The notes below the pieces were generated by a model, which made no database searches, was not told where the DNA came from, and saw only the letters and a program-made list of their open reading frames with translations. From assembly GCA_037013685.1 (NCBI GenBank), contig CM072893.1, positions 17,999,736-18,063,735 of the forward strand: a stretch of DNA of 64,000 nt. Reading direction: 5' to 3'. This DNA comes from Acridotheres tristis (Eukaryota > Chordata > Aves > Passeriformes > Sturnidae). Positions within the stretch are counted from its first letter, which is position 1. Each line of letters begins with the position of its first letter. This document shows, piece by piece, positions 1-10,760 of the stretch. Position numbers and translations under genes: made by a program.

Positions 1-190
1 GCTTGGGAAGCACTGAAGATGAGGGGGATTCTGTTTTTCCAAAGGTCAGGCTTGGATATGCCAATGGTTGCCTGGCTTGCATATGTGGAAAACCAGTACA
101 GCAGCTCTTTATTTTTTAATCTCTGTGTGACATTTTAATGTTTTACTTCAATTACGTTTCCCTTCTCCTAACACTTGTGTGCTGTTCTGG
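1..190. other. Unassigned AT-rich sequence
   Basis: I see no exon, RNA gene or repeat here apart from short T and A runs. Confidence 0.5.
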
Positions 191-224
191 AAAAAAAAAA
201 AAAGAAAGAAAAAAAAGGAAAAAG
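191..224 (+). repeat. A-rich purine tract
   Basis: Thirteen A residues are followed by a purine-only run of A with single G interruptions. It is a low-complexity tract. No element body that could have donated a poly(A) tail is recognisable upstream. Confidence 0.85.
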
Positions 225-1282
225 ATTAGTCCTTAGAGAGGAATAAAACAAGTAGAGACACTTCTGTGCAATGCATCAGAACAAAAGGGAGAGCTTAAAA
301 TGCTTTTTTCTATCTCAGTCCTCCATGACCATGTAACCAAACAGATTGAATTTTAGCAAAAGAAACCATCTGGAGTTTGAAATACGTATATACAAGTTCT
401 CCATTTCAGAGTAAATCATCAGTGATTGCCACCAGGTAGGACTGTTGGTTGGTGAGGCTGTACTGGTGTACACCTGCAGAGGAAACAAGCTGAGACATCT
501 AGAGCATTATCTCAGGCTTAGAGCACTGTTCTGGTGTATCTGTAAGAATGAATCCCGTGAAATCAAGGGAGCTTGTAACAGTAAAAGAGAGGTTTAAATC
601 AGACCTCTTCAATGTCTACTAACTTGCTTGTCTTCTGAATTTTTTCCCCTGGCTATTCATCTCTCAATAGCTACTTGTACTGAAAAATATCAATATTTAC
701 ATTGGGATATGTTGTCCAATGGTTGATTATTTTTTGTGGTTTGTGCTTGAGCTGAGGTTCAAGGTAATGAGGGCTTTTCCCTCACTCTTACTTACTCACC
801 TCCTACTCATGGTGAGGAGGCTTAGGTGGTTTCAGCTAAAAAAAACCCAAACAAAAACAAAATCCTAACCAGCTTTTGATGAATAAGTTTTAGAAGATTT
901 TGGCAATAGCTTATGAAATGCACAGTACTTGGTCTGTTCTTTCCAGAGTAACTCTGTCTCCAAAATAATCCTAGTTCTGACCTTCCAGAGAACATTCCAC
1001 ACCAGTGGCAGGAAGGTGTCAGATGAACAATCTCTGCCCAGCCTGGCCAGCCAGGCTGTGAGGTCTGAGCACCAAGGGGATGTCCTTTGACTGGGAACCA
1101 CCTCAATACGTACAGCAGACTGGGCACAGATCCACAGTGGAAGTGCAGGTCTCTGGGCTGTAGACCCTAAATGGCAATCCTTGATCGTTTGTAAAGGCTG
1201 GCTCAGGGCAGGGAGTTGAACAGAATTGCCATCCTGCTGGTTTGAGTCAGGAAACACTTTGACCCCTGTCGTTCCATCAGCC
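225..1282. other. Intergenic or intronic sequence, nothing recognised
   Basis: Short open frames occur on both strands, including a 159-codon minus-strand one over 865-1344. Their composition (lysine runs read from poly(T), no domain, no splice context) is what chance gives. No repeat family was recognised. Confidence 0.5.
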
Positions 1283-1295
1283 TTTTTTTTTTTTT
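1283..1295 (+). repeat. Poly(T) run
   Basis: Thirteen consecutive T followed by CAG. It has the shape of a splice acceptor, but the sequence after it has no coherent exon or nearby donor. Confidence 0.8.
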
Positions 1296-4200
1296 CAGGC
1301 CCCTTATTTTTGTGCATCACCTTCCTTTTTCCCTCCATGTGCATCTCTTATTTGGAGATGGTAATTTCAAAAGAGCTCCTGCTCTGTTGTGGTCTGTATG
1401 TGCAGAGCACAGCACAGCAGAGCCCAAGCCTACTGAGGAGTTCCAAGTAGCAGCTTCATATTTCTGAGCAGTTCCAGGCAGCTGCTTTTCCCTGTGTCTC
1501 TGTGGGCATAGCACCGAGACGTGGCCCTTCCTGACCCCTAGGAGGTGTGGGAATCTCTTGGTTCAGACTGACTTTACATGGTGGACATGGTTCCCATGCC
1601 CATTCATCCATATCTTTTAAAACTAACCTTGTATTTGCCAGGATTAATCCACATGTATGCTTTTTTACCTGCTTGTTGAAATTGTATACTTAAATTCTTA
1701 GGTCACCTAAATTAATCTCTGTATCAAAGGATGGCAGATCAATAGCAATACCATATTTAAATGTTATTTCATTATCTTGACTAAGCAGTCATTCCAGAGA
1801 AGCATTAATTATTTGAAATGCGGCCAGATGTTACATGAATGAATTTCTCTTTCCACTTGCTGGCTTGGCTGCATATTTAGCTATCACAATCTCTAAGAGA
1901 CAGGCATTGAAATAGGTCAAATCTTAAATCCCCTAGTAAAAACAGTGGATGTGCACCCTATTTAAAGTAAAGAATGCCACACTATTTTCCTGAGGCATTG
2001 TTTTTGTCATTTTGAGCTTTTTTGTTTAACTAATAGAAAACAAAGGTAATACAGCTGATCTTGCACAGCTCACTGCTGGATGCATCCTATTTTTGTGGAA
2101 TTGAATAGCTTCATTTTTTTTCCCATATATGTCGAGGTGTCTTTCTTTAACTCCCACAATCATAAGAAATTTCATCTCTAGTTATTTTAAAAAACATCAT
2201 GCATTTCTAGGTGTAAAAAACTCTTGAACTCTGATAACTCAAAGTTCAAAACCAAATTAATAATTTCTTTTTTTTAACTTAATCTCAGTTTTTAAGACTC
2301 ACATAATACAGTTTTAGGCCTATAAATTCCTGACTCATGATTTTAGCATGTTTGATTTGCCAGCAATAAGGTTGGCTCTGAAAATGAATTTTAGTTCTGG
2401 GAAATAATTTTGAGTCCTCAGAAACTATTGTCCCAAAATAACAGGAAACTTTCAGAGATTGGGAATAAAGCTGTTTATAAAAAATATTTTGACTAAATCA
2501 GCAAGTTCTGAGAAAAAAATATTTATTGGGGTACTTCTGGTTGGTTTTACTTTACAGTACTACTCTTTACTTGAAATTCATGCTTTTCTTTCTGGAACAT
2601 TAATCACTTTTGGAAATACCTCTTGTGTCTTCTTTATTAATCTTCCCACTTTTGCAAGATGTTGCTTCTTCTTTCTGCCAAGCTTACTAATGTATGGAGT
2701 AAAGAGAGTGTTACCTCACCACTGGTATCCACACTGCTGCCACAGAAACTCAAGGAGAGCATTGCCATTGCTATTGATGATAAATAATTGTAAATGGGTA
2801 CATTTGTTGTCCTCACTATCTGCTTGCTTCATTTGTTGTGCTAGTAGAAATTATTCCATTGCTTGTCGCCAGCAGGAAGGAATTAGTTTTTATAGATCTT
2901 TTCAAGCTAGACTTTTCCAAACAGGGTAGAGAAGGGAAAATGAGGTAAGAGGGAAAAATTGGGTGGGACAGGGATTTGCTCTTTCCTGTTTTAGCTGTGA
3001 CAGAACAAAGCAGAATCCCTCATCAGTGCATCTCAGGTGCAAGTGTTTGTTGTTATGGGAGAACAGGGAGTGTAGGGGGTAGCACCTGTGACCTGACCTG
3101 CCCTAATGGCAGCACACTGAGTCACGGGAATGAGACACACACATCAAACATGCCAGTACTGCTGGAAGTTTGTTAACAAAAGAAACAAGCCACAGGTTGC
3201 TTCAGAGAAACTAAGATGGAGCCTTCTGGAAGGTGTCTTTGCCGTGATGGTTTGTACACATGCAGATTGGGACTCCTGGTTTAGTCTTATTTTTATCTGT
3301 GTTGAGGAGATTGCAGATTCTTTCTAACCCAAATGGAAAATGTTCTTGGTACTCTCAACATGGATTTTATTGCCTTTTGTCCACATTGTGGCAAATTATT
3401 GCACGGTAATAAATAAGTATAGAAAAATACCACAGACATCCCAGTCAAAGAATTTCACAACTTGGAGACTATATCAGAGTTTTTTTAGTTCTATATTGGT
3501 ATGTAGGCAAGGTGGACAACTCAGTAAGGTTTCTTATCTCCAATTTCTATTTTTTGTCCCGAGAAATCCTGTAATAGTGCTGGAAGGTTTACCTCTTTCA
3601 GTCTTGGGCAAATTCTGTGTTGTATCTCTGTGTTTCAGAAAGCAACATTAAGGAGAAACCATTCTTGTGTGTCTCTGTTTTTTGTGTGACCTAAGATTAA
3701 TTTAAAATGGTAAATTGACATCAGTACAAAAGTTGCAACATCAGTTTATTTAAAAAAGTCCAATTTCCTCTACATGTTTCTCTTTAATGTCACCCACACT
3801 GGTTTACCATTCTTTGTCTTTCCTCTTGGAAACTGAAGAGGTAAAAGTTAACTCAGTGTGGACTCTTCCCTGACTGCAGCAATTCTGTGGGTTTGTATCA
3901 TGGGATTTAGCTTGAAGTTCTTGGTTGCATCTCTTTCCCTCATTCATGCTGGTTCAATATCCTGTCCATTTAAAAATAAAAAAATACATAAGTAAAAACC
4001 TAAGTTTCTTTTTGTAGCATGCAAGGCAGATATTTTTGAGATTGAGGAGGGGATTTTTAATGGAATTTGAGTGGAGTAGGTTCTGTCATCCCTCACAGTG
4101 CTTAGTAAGGACAAAAACGTAACCAGAACATTACAATGGAGAAGGACCATGCATTTTTAGTCTTGCAACTTCCAGCAGCATTCCCCCAAACACTTCCTCA

Positions 4201-5772
4201 GCTTGTTCCATTTCTTCATATGCTGTTGTTTTAGCTGGTCCAGCAGGGCCACCTTCTGTAAGAGAACAAGCTGTTGGCTGTGGCAAGAGGAGAATGTAAG
4301 ATATTGTTCCCTTGAATAGCACAACTAATTCCACTCTTGTAGCCAGAAAGCAAGGATAGAGGGGTCCAACCTCCTTTTGAAAGCTGAGAATCTCCAGATG
4401 TGCACAGGAAGAATTCCACTGAGCTCTGTCAGTTCACGGACTGTCCTTGTCCTTAAGAAGGAGATACAGGAATAGGGGATATCCCCTTGCCTTTCTCATT
4501 TACCTCTTACTCTTGCCTTCTTCATCTTTCAAGCCTTTCTCACGTATTTTCAGGTGCACCTGCAGTGTTATCTTCAGCTTCCAAGATATGTCTCAATTGT
4601 AACTTCTGTTGCTAGCAGTCATCTGAAAAAGACAAATTTATTTTATGTGAGAACTTGAAGGTGAGAAAAATGCTTCCATTTAACTTTCAAATAACTGACA
4701 TTTGTATTCTTAAAAAAAACTACACTAAGTAAAAATATGTTAGAGTGAAATTATTCCTGTTTCCTCTCCTTCAAAGAGAGAAATGTAAATGAGAAAATCA
4801 GAAAATATTAAATGAAGAGTCATGAATACCGCTTAAGTTCAATGGAAGAAATACGAGTTCAATTGATGTAATGTTCCATCAGTAAAAATGTTGAAGCCAA
4901 ATGCCTCAACTGGCCTTTACAGCACATTCCCCTTTCCAACAGCCATTGAACTGAGGGCAATCATGATTGCAGACTGTGGGGAGAGTGGGCATCAGCCATC
5001 TGCCTCAACCTGCAAAAGTATTTTTGAACAATATTTAATTATTAGAAGAGGTTCTTCTGAGTTCATTTGATGAAATCTGATGTCCTGTCTGACCTTCTCG
5101 AGCATAGCACTTTGGTAGCGGCACTACTGGTTTGTTTTATTAAAGAAATTGTTATTTTTGTTTCACAAATATGTTATTATGTTGACCTTTCCATCTGCCA
5201 CTCATATGATCCCTCCAGTGGTCTGCATTATGAATTGCATTCATTCACTCGGGCTGTTCAGTTTGTCTGAATATAATCTAGCTGGTATTTTGAAGCACCT
5301 TGATGCAAGTTAAACCTTTACTTTGAAAGGTTTTACTTTGAAATACTGTATGTTGAAGTTGTCTTTAGCTGAAAACCTGCTGGATAGAAACAGCAGGAAT
5401 GAAGAGGGATGTCACCTTGCTTCACCACTGAATTGCTGTCTTGATTACATTTCACTTGTGGATTGGGTTACATGACACTTCTCAACTACCACTGCACAAC
5501 AAAGTGATGTAATTTCTATAACTCTATCATTTGAGATTAAAACGGAGGTAAAATATTTACTTTTTAGAGATTAGTGCCAAATCTATTTAGAATCTGAATT
5601 TCTAGGCTTATAATCATAGGTTAATTACCAAATTATCAGCATGACAACTGTGAGGATATGCTCTCATCTCCTTTAAAGCTGCAGTGGCAAGTAAGTCACC
5701 AAAATCTGGAAATGCTCTTGGCTGATTTTCCTACAGGGGAAGACACAGAGGAACATTCCAACTTTTATTGCC
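1296..5772. other. Intergenic or intronic sequence, nothing recognised
   Basis: The longest frame is 156 codons at 2459-2929 on the plus strand. It is rich in Leu, Phe and Cys with no domain, and lacks conserved-looking composition, so I treat it as chance. No CR1 tail, tRNA or LTR was seen. The sequence is AT-rich with short A and T runs. Confidence 0.5.
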
Positions 5773-5788
5773 TTTTTTTTTTTTTTTT
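5773..5788 (+). repeat. Poly(T) run
   Basis: Sixteen consecutive T. It could be an old poly(A) tail read on the minus strand, but no retrocopy is recognisable to its left. Confidence 0.85.
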
Positions 5789-7800
5789 CCAAACCCCAAA
5801 ATGTACTAAATCTTCACAGGCTGCTGTTCACTAATGGACATGTCATAAGTATGTTCTTCTGGACATCTCTGACAAGTATCACATTTTGTCTTGCCTTTTC
5901 ATGTTCTTTTGAATACCATTTTAAGGGTCCAGTATGGGGAGAACCTTCTTCTCTCCCAAACATTCGTGCCATTGCTGAATAATGTTTATAGTGATTTTTG
6001 TGAGTATGGTCCTGTATTCTTCTGAATCAGCTGAGTGACTGATTTTCCAGCTTCCACCAAGCTGTTCAGCTGTAGGAGGAATTCTGAAAGTTTCATTGCT
6101 TGAATTTGACTGTACACCATGTACACTACAGGTATCTCAACGAGGGGCACTAGCTGCTTGGTTTTCTCTAAATAACTGCAGAGAGATGACCACAGTTATC
6201 ATTTGTACAGTAGTTGCATTCAGTGATTCATCATGAACCACTGTGCAGTGCTCTACAGAACAAAAAGCTCTTGGATCTTAACTCCAAACTTAAAACCTTG
6301 TCTGTCTGTAATGAAGGCTGTGATTGCAACTTGTGTGTACACAGATAAATTAGCTTTCAGCTAGATAGTTTATTATCTGGGTAGCTCTTAATACAGTAGC
6401 TGAAACATAGGGACAGGAAGTGACATCTCCAAGATTATTTAATGTCCTAAAGTATGGGAAAAGCCCTAAAACTTTGGAGTTCCTCTGTAATTCAACACCT
6501 ACCAGACTGCACACATACTGTTTGTTAATTCTACTAGGATCCAGATGGTTCAGTGGTAAACGTATAAGCCCAACTGCATCTGAATTATACTGCAGCTTTT
6601 GAGAGAGGTATTTCTTCTATATGCTGTCCAATGGGTAGAAAATACTATTAAGTGCACACAATTAGCACTGGGAAGCTTGTTGATCTGCAGCAACAGGCTT
6701 CTGGCATAATAATTTCCTGATAATTTCCCCATGCCTGAAAATGGCAAGATATACTAACGTTCACCAGAGCCAAAGGGAGTGATGTATATTGTGGATGTTC
6801 TATCAGTCAATAATATCCTCACTGCTTGATGTGTTAAAAGAAGACAAAGGCTTGGCTTTCCCTGGAGTTTCTCACGTGGCAGAGGGAAATGCCTGGCAGT
6901 TTTACATGGACTTAGTTATTCAGCAGTGGAAGCTGTGATCATGAGCTTACTTCATCTGGTTTCAATCACACACTTCTCTCTCTCACTCTCTCTGCTGAAT
7001 GTTCCTATGTTCATGGAATATTTTTCCAACTGTGTTCCTTTGGCATTACCTTTCCAGCCCGCAGCAGCAGGATTGCAGGAATAAAAGACGTGCCTTCATC
7101 AAAGTAGCTACTGGAATCATTAAGTTGTTATCAACATTATAGTAGCTTTTTTTGCTACCCTGGCAGCAAACTTGATCTTCTTTTCTTGCAAGGAAGTGCA
7201 TCTTAACCTTTCCCAGCTCTAGCCTCAGTGAAATTTAAAACTATCTGATCAGTATCTTTAGAATCTTTAGCTAGCTAATATGATTCTGTCTTGCTGATGT
7301 GAAGTTAAAGGGTGTTTGAACAAAGAATGGAGTAGTGTTCTTTCAAGATATCACATTATAACTTTGCTTTGGGGAAGACTTTTAAAAGCAAATAACAGTT
7401 ATGGTGGAAAATAACTTCTCCTTTATCCTTCTTATAATTGTGTCACCAAGAATTTAAGCAAATCTGTTCCTCATCCCATCGAGATAAAGTCACAAGCAGA
7501 TTTCAGAATCACAGCATGTGTCAGTAATCAAACAATATAGAGACCAGGGGGCTGGTTTAACTTTAGCAGTTTTGTGCTGGGATTATTAAAATGCGTGGTG
7601 ATGTGTTTCATGAATGAGAATATCAAAGCTCCTTGTTTTATGTGAAGGAAGCAATGGCACATGTGAGAACACTTTAACCAAAAACTGCATTTTAAATAGA
7701 AACATTTCCAATATAAAGGCAGTTTAATCTGTATGTGTCTGCTGCATGTCCCTTCCTGACTCCAGAAATAAATGTTCAAAGTCTGTCATTTTTAACTTAG
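5789..7800. other. Probable intron or intergenic sequence
   Basis: No element was recognised. The last bases form a pyrimidine-rich stretch ending in TTAG that serves as the acceptor of the candidate exon starting at 7801. If that exon is real, this interval is intronic. Confidence 0.4.
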
Positions 7801-7920
7801 AAGCAGAAGAGGAAGATGAGGTTGATGTCTTCTGGAAGATCCAAAGTGCAACCCATGCTTATTTCAAGGAAATAAAAAAAGAACTTGAGTATGCAACTAT
7901 GTGTACATCTGTTCCATTAG
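7801..7920 (+). CDS. Candidate internal coding exon, gene unidentified
   Basis: This is the best-supported internal exon in the window. Seen: the acceptor at 7789-7800 is a T-rich run ending TTAG, and the donor at 7918-7925 reads TAG|GTGAG, close to consensus. The exon is exactly 120 bases, and only one of three plus-strand frames is free of stops. In that frame it encodes 39 whole codons plus split codons at both ends, so both flanking introns are phase 1 (symmetric 1-1). The peptide opens with an acidic run (AEEEDEVD), continues through FWKIQSATHAYF and a Lys/Glu-rich stretch (KEIKKELE), and ends near a lone Cys (ATMCTSVPL). Known: symmetric exons can be skipped or duplicated without a frameshift, and 1-1 exons are common in extracellular proteins. 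I do not recognise the family, and no partner exon was identified in the window. It could still be a chance exon-like segment. Confidence 0.35.
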
Positions 7921-10019
7921 GTGAGAGTAGCTTCCATTCCTTGAAGAAGTGACATCCAGGAGCTGTTGCCTGTGGACTGATCAGTGGAGAGAGCCAAAGA
8001 TTTCCATCATGTTAATGGGGTTCTGCCAGAAAGATGCAAGGGACTTTTATTTGAGTGGGCTAATTTTCCAGGATGGGCCACTTTATTGAGGAGGCTAAGA
8101 GCCTGAGGCAACAACAGCTAAAGAATTCCAGTGCCTATCTCAGTGGTTTTAACAAAAGCTTTCTTGCTTTGGGTGGATGGTTTAGAGCAGCTTTACAAGT
8201 ATCTTTCACTACTTATGCCAGCCATGATGCAGAATATTGTATCTTTAAAGTGTAAGCACCTCAGACCACCTGCTATTTTTTTGTGATACTTGGTCAAAAG
8301 GACACATACAGATGTGAACAAAATACTAGCAAATTTGAATATTGCAAGCTAGATCACATTAATCTCCAAGGAAACTGCACACTGTCAAACTAAGAATCCC
8401 CAGATAAGAAGATCCTCATGGGTATCTACCTGTTCAGATCTCATCATCAGTATTGTAAAGGATATAGCTAGAGTAATTTTCTGCTGAGAGGCCAAATCAT
8501 AGCTTTTGTTCCAGGCCCTTAAATATAAAGTCTCTTAATGCTAAGTTAGAAAAAAAAAATGCAGTAGAAGATAGTGGGAATAAAATGAATTGGAAATTAT
8601 GATGAGAGTTGAAAGTAGTATCCAGCTGCAAGTGCATGCAAATAATGTCTGACGAAGGTGTCTTCCTGACATCAAACTGCTCTCTCTCACAGAGGGCAGG
8701 AGCATGTGGAGATCAGTGTCAACTAGAATAAAACAGAACACCTTTTTTTCCTTAAAACAGAGCTGGTAAAAGCATCATGCAGAAATTGCTTAGCACAGGC
8801 CAAAAGCTGACTTTTTTCTATGGAACAGATATGTTTGCTTACTGAGGTTTTGTTGAAAAGACCTGTACAAATACTTGCACCAGCTGGAGTGTGTTATTGC
8901 TAGGGAATTAGTTTGTATGATTAGCATATCTTTTGCATCTCTAGCAGTGAGCAACAGCTATTTTACAAAGCTGCACCCTAAAAATAGTTTCTTCTTTTGG
9001 TCCTTACTGTCTTGCTTCCACACTACATGCTGTGTTAGCAAATGTCTGGGGATGTCTCACAGTTCTTGTGTGTGAGTCAGCTGAATGTGTGCATGATTCT
9101 TTCTGCTTGAGCCTGTCAGTTTTATGTGAGCAGGCTATAATTTACAGTAAGCATGCTCTTTGGTTCCTAGCCTATAACCTGGGGGAGCCAGCTATTCTAA
9201 TTAGGAAACGTGATCAGTGCAAAAGAGAAGGTTTTAGAATGGGTTATAGTTAAGATTTAAGAATCGTGGATCACGTTAAAGAGAAGAAATGAGGAATACT
9301 GTGGATTTATACAAGACATAAGATGCACAGGAATGAAGTTATGTCTGCAGTACATTCCAGTCAGCTGGACTGTGGTGCAGGTCAGAGCTCAACAGCTCGA
9401 CCAGTCCACCTGTCCACAGCACTTTGATGTAGAGTGCCTCTAGCTCTGGGGGTTTACCAGAGTTCCCATGGGAGCCCAGACTGTGTGTAAATACTCATCT
9501 TTGTGAAAGACAGTTTTAAGAGTCCCTTAGAAATAATACTGAGACATTGTCTGCTCTCACTATCTGAACAATAAAAACAGTAAGAACAGGTCTAGAATAG
9601 GCTTACCATACCCATTCCCCACTGTGGAGTGACTCCCATGTGGGAGTTTGCAGTGAGGCAGTGTAAACCCAAATTCTCTTTGGAGGGTCCTCTTTAAGTC
9701 AGAAAGAATAGTGTGTCTTTATGATCCTTTCTTCCTATTTTTTTCTGTCTAGAAACATTTCGTGCAGAATGTTCCTTCTGTGATGTGAGCAAAGCTGAAC
9801 ATGAGGAGAAGTATGGTGCTTCCTGCTCCAAACACCCTGCCAGTCTGAGCTCTAGGCTACTTAGACCAATAAAGTCAGCCACTTTGATCCTGTAGATGGG
9901 CAGTTTTCTCCTCACATTTTAAAGCTGCCTATAATTTCTGGATCTAAACAAAAAAAGCTTTCATTTTGCTGGGAGTTTATCTCACATACTGCTCACTAAT
10001 CAGCTATAAGAGGGTGTTT
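7921..10019. other. Probable intron or intergenic sequence
   Basis: Scattered short frames only. No further exon with paired splice sites could be matched to the candidate exon ending at 7920, and no repeat family was recognised. Confidence 0.45.
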
Positions 10020-10760
10020 GGTCACTTGTATATCTTTGATAGCAGTTAAGTGTCAGCAGTAATCTGTTACCGTTAAAAGGTATCATTCCTCCTTTTTATT
10101 GGGTTCATGAATATCAAGATCATATTCTCTAGGGGCTTTTTAGGCAATAAGTGAATAGAAACCTTGTAAAATGCATCTAAGATTGCGGGGTTAATTTTTA
10201 ACCTGCTCTAGAATAAAGCTGTATAAAATCAATTTGGCCCAAACCTGCTTAAGTGGGTAATTAAGGTCACAATTAACCAAAATGGTTTCTGAAACCATTG
10301 CAGCTATAGATCATTACACTTCTCTTCCAGAACAATGCAAGAAGACAGGCCCCAGCTAAAGCTTTCATCTGGCTATCAATCATCATTACACTGTAAACTG
10401 CCAGGGTGAGAGAGGGCAAAGCTTTGAATTCAGAGCTGATGGAAGTTCTATGACCTGGGGGCTTTCTTAAGTTAAAGGCTAATTAACCATAAAAGAGTCA
10501 AAGGTCTGCGAGTCTAACACATTAAACGATGTGCCTGCCTCCTTAGGTTCTATTGTATCAGCAAATGTTAATTCCGTTCAGTGTGAACGCATCTAATGCA
10601 ATCATTGCCTTCTCCCACTCCTCCTTCTGCCTCCTTAATTTTATATCTTGGGATTTTCGCCATCTATGGGAAGTTAGGTGGAGCTTGGGAAATGTGCTTC
10701 TGCTGGAGAAAGTTCTGAGCAATGTAGGCTACATCTGGAAGAGGAATTCCTGACATTCTT
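10020..10760. promoter_or_regulatory. Candidate conserved regulatory element
   Basis: Seen: a block dense in homeodomain-type cores (TAATTA within GGTAATTAAGG near 10255-10266, TTAATTA/AATTAACC repeats), NKX2-like TTAAGTG words (near 10047 and 10250), an AGGTCA nuclear-receptor half site (10264-10269) and a SOX-like ATTGT (near 10550). A 19-base inverted repeat at 10281-10299 has 9-base arms around one T. It contains no long coding frame and no repeat-family signature. Inferred: this texture resembles vertebrate conserved noncoding enhancers of developmental genes. Conservation itself cannot be seen from one sequence, and short words occur by chance, so the boundaries and the call are tentative. 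Confidence 0.3.
10281..10299. repeat. Perfect 9+1+9 inverted repeat
   Basis: AATGGTTTC, one T, then GAAACCATT. The two arms are exact reverse complements. The spacing would suit a dimeric DNA-binding protein. A hairpin is geometrically unlikely with a one-base centre. No specific factor is assigned. Confidence 0.9.

Noticed and set aside
2459..2929. Longest open frame in the window (156 codons)
   Set aside because: About one frame this long is expected by chance in 64 kb of AT-rich DNA. Composition is Leu/Phe/Cys-rich with no domain or splice context.
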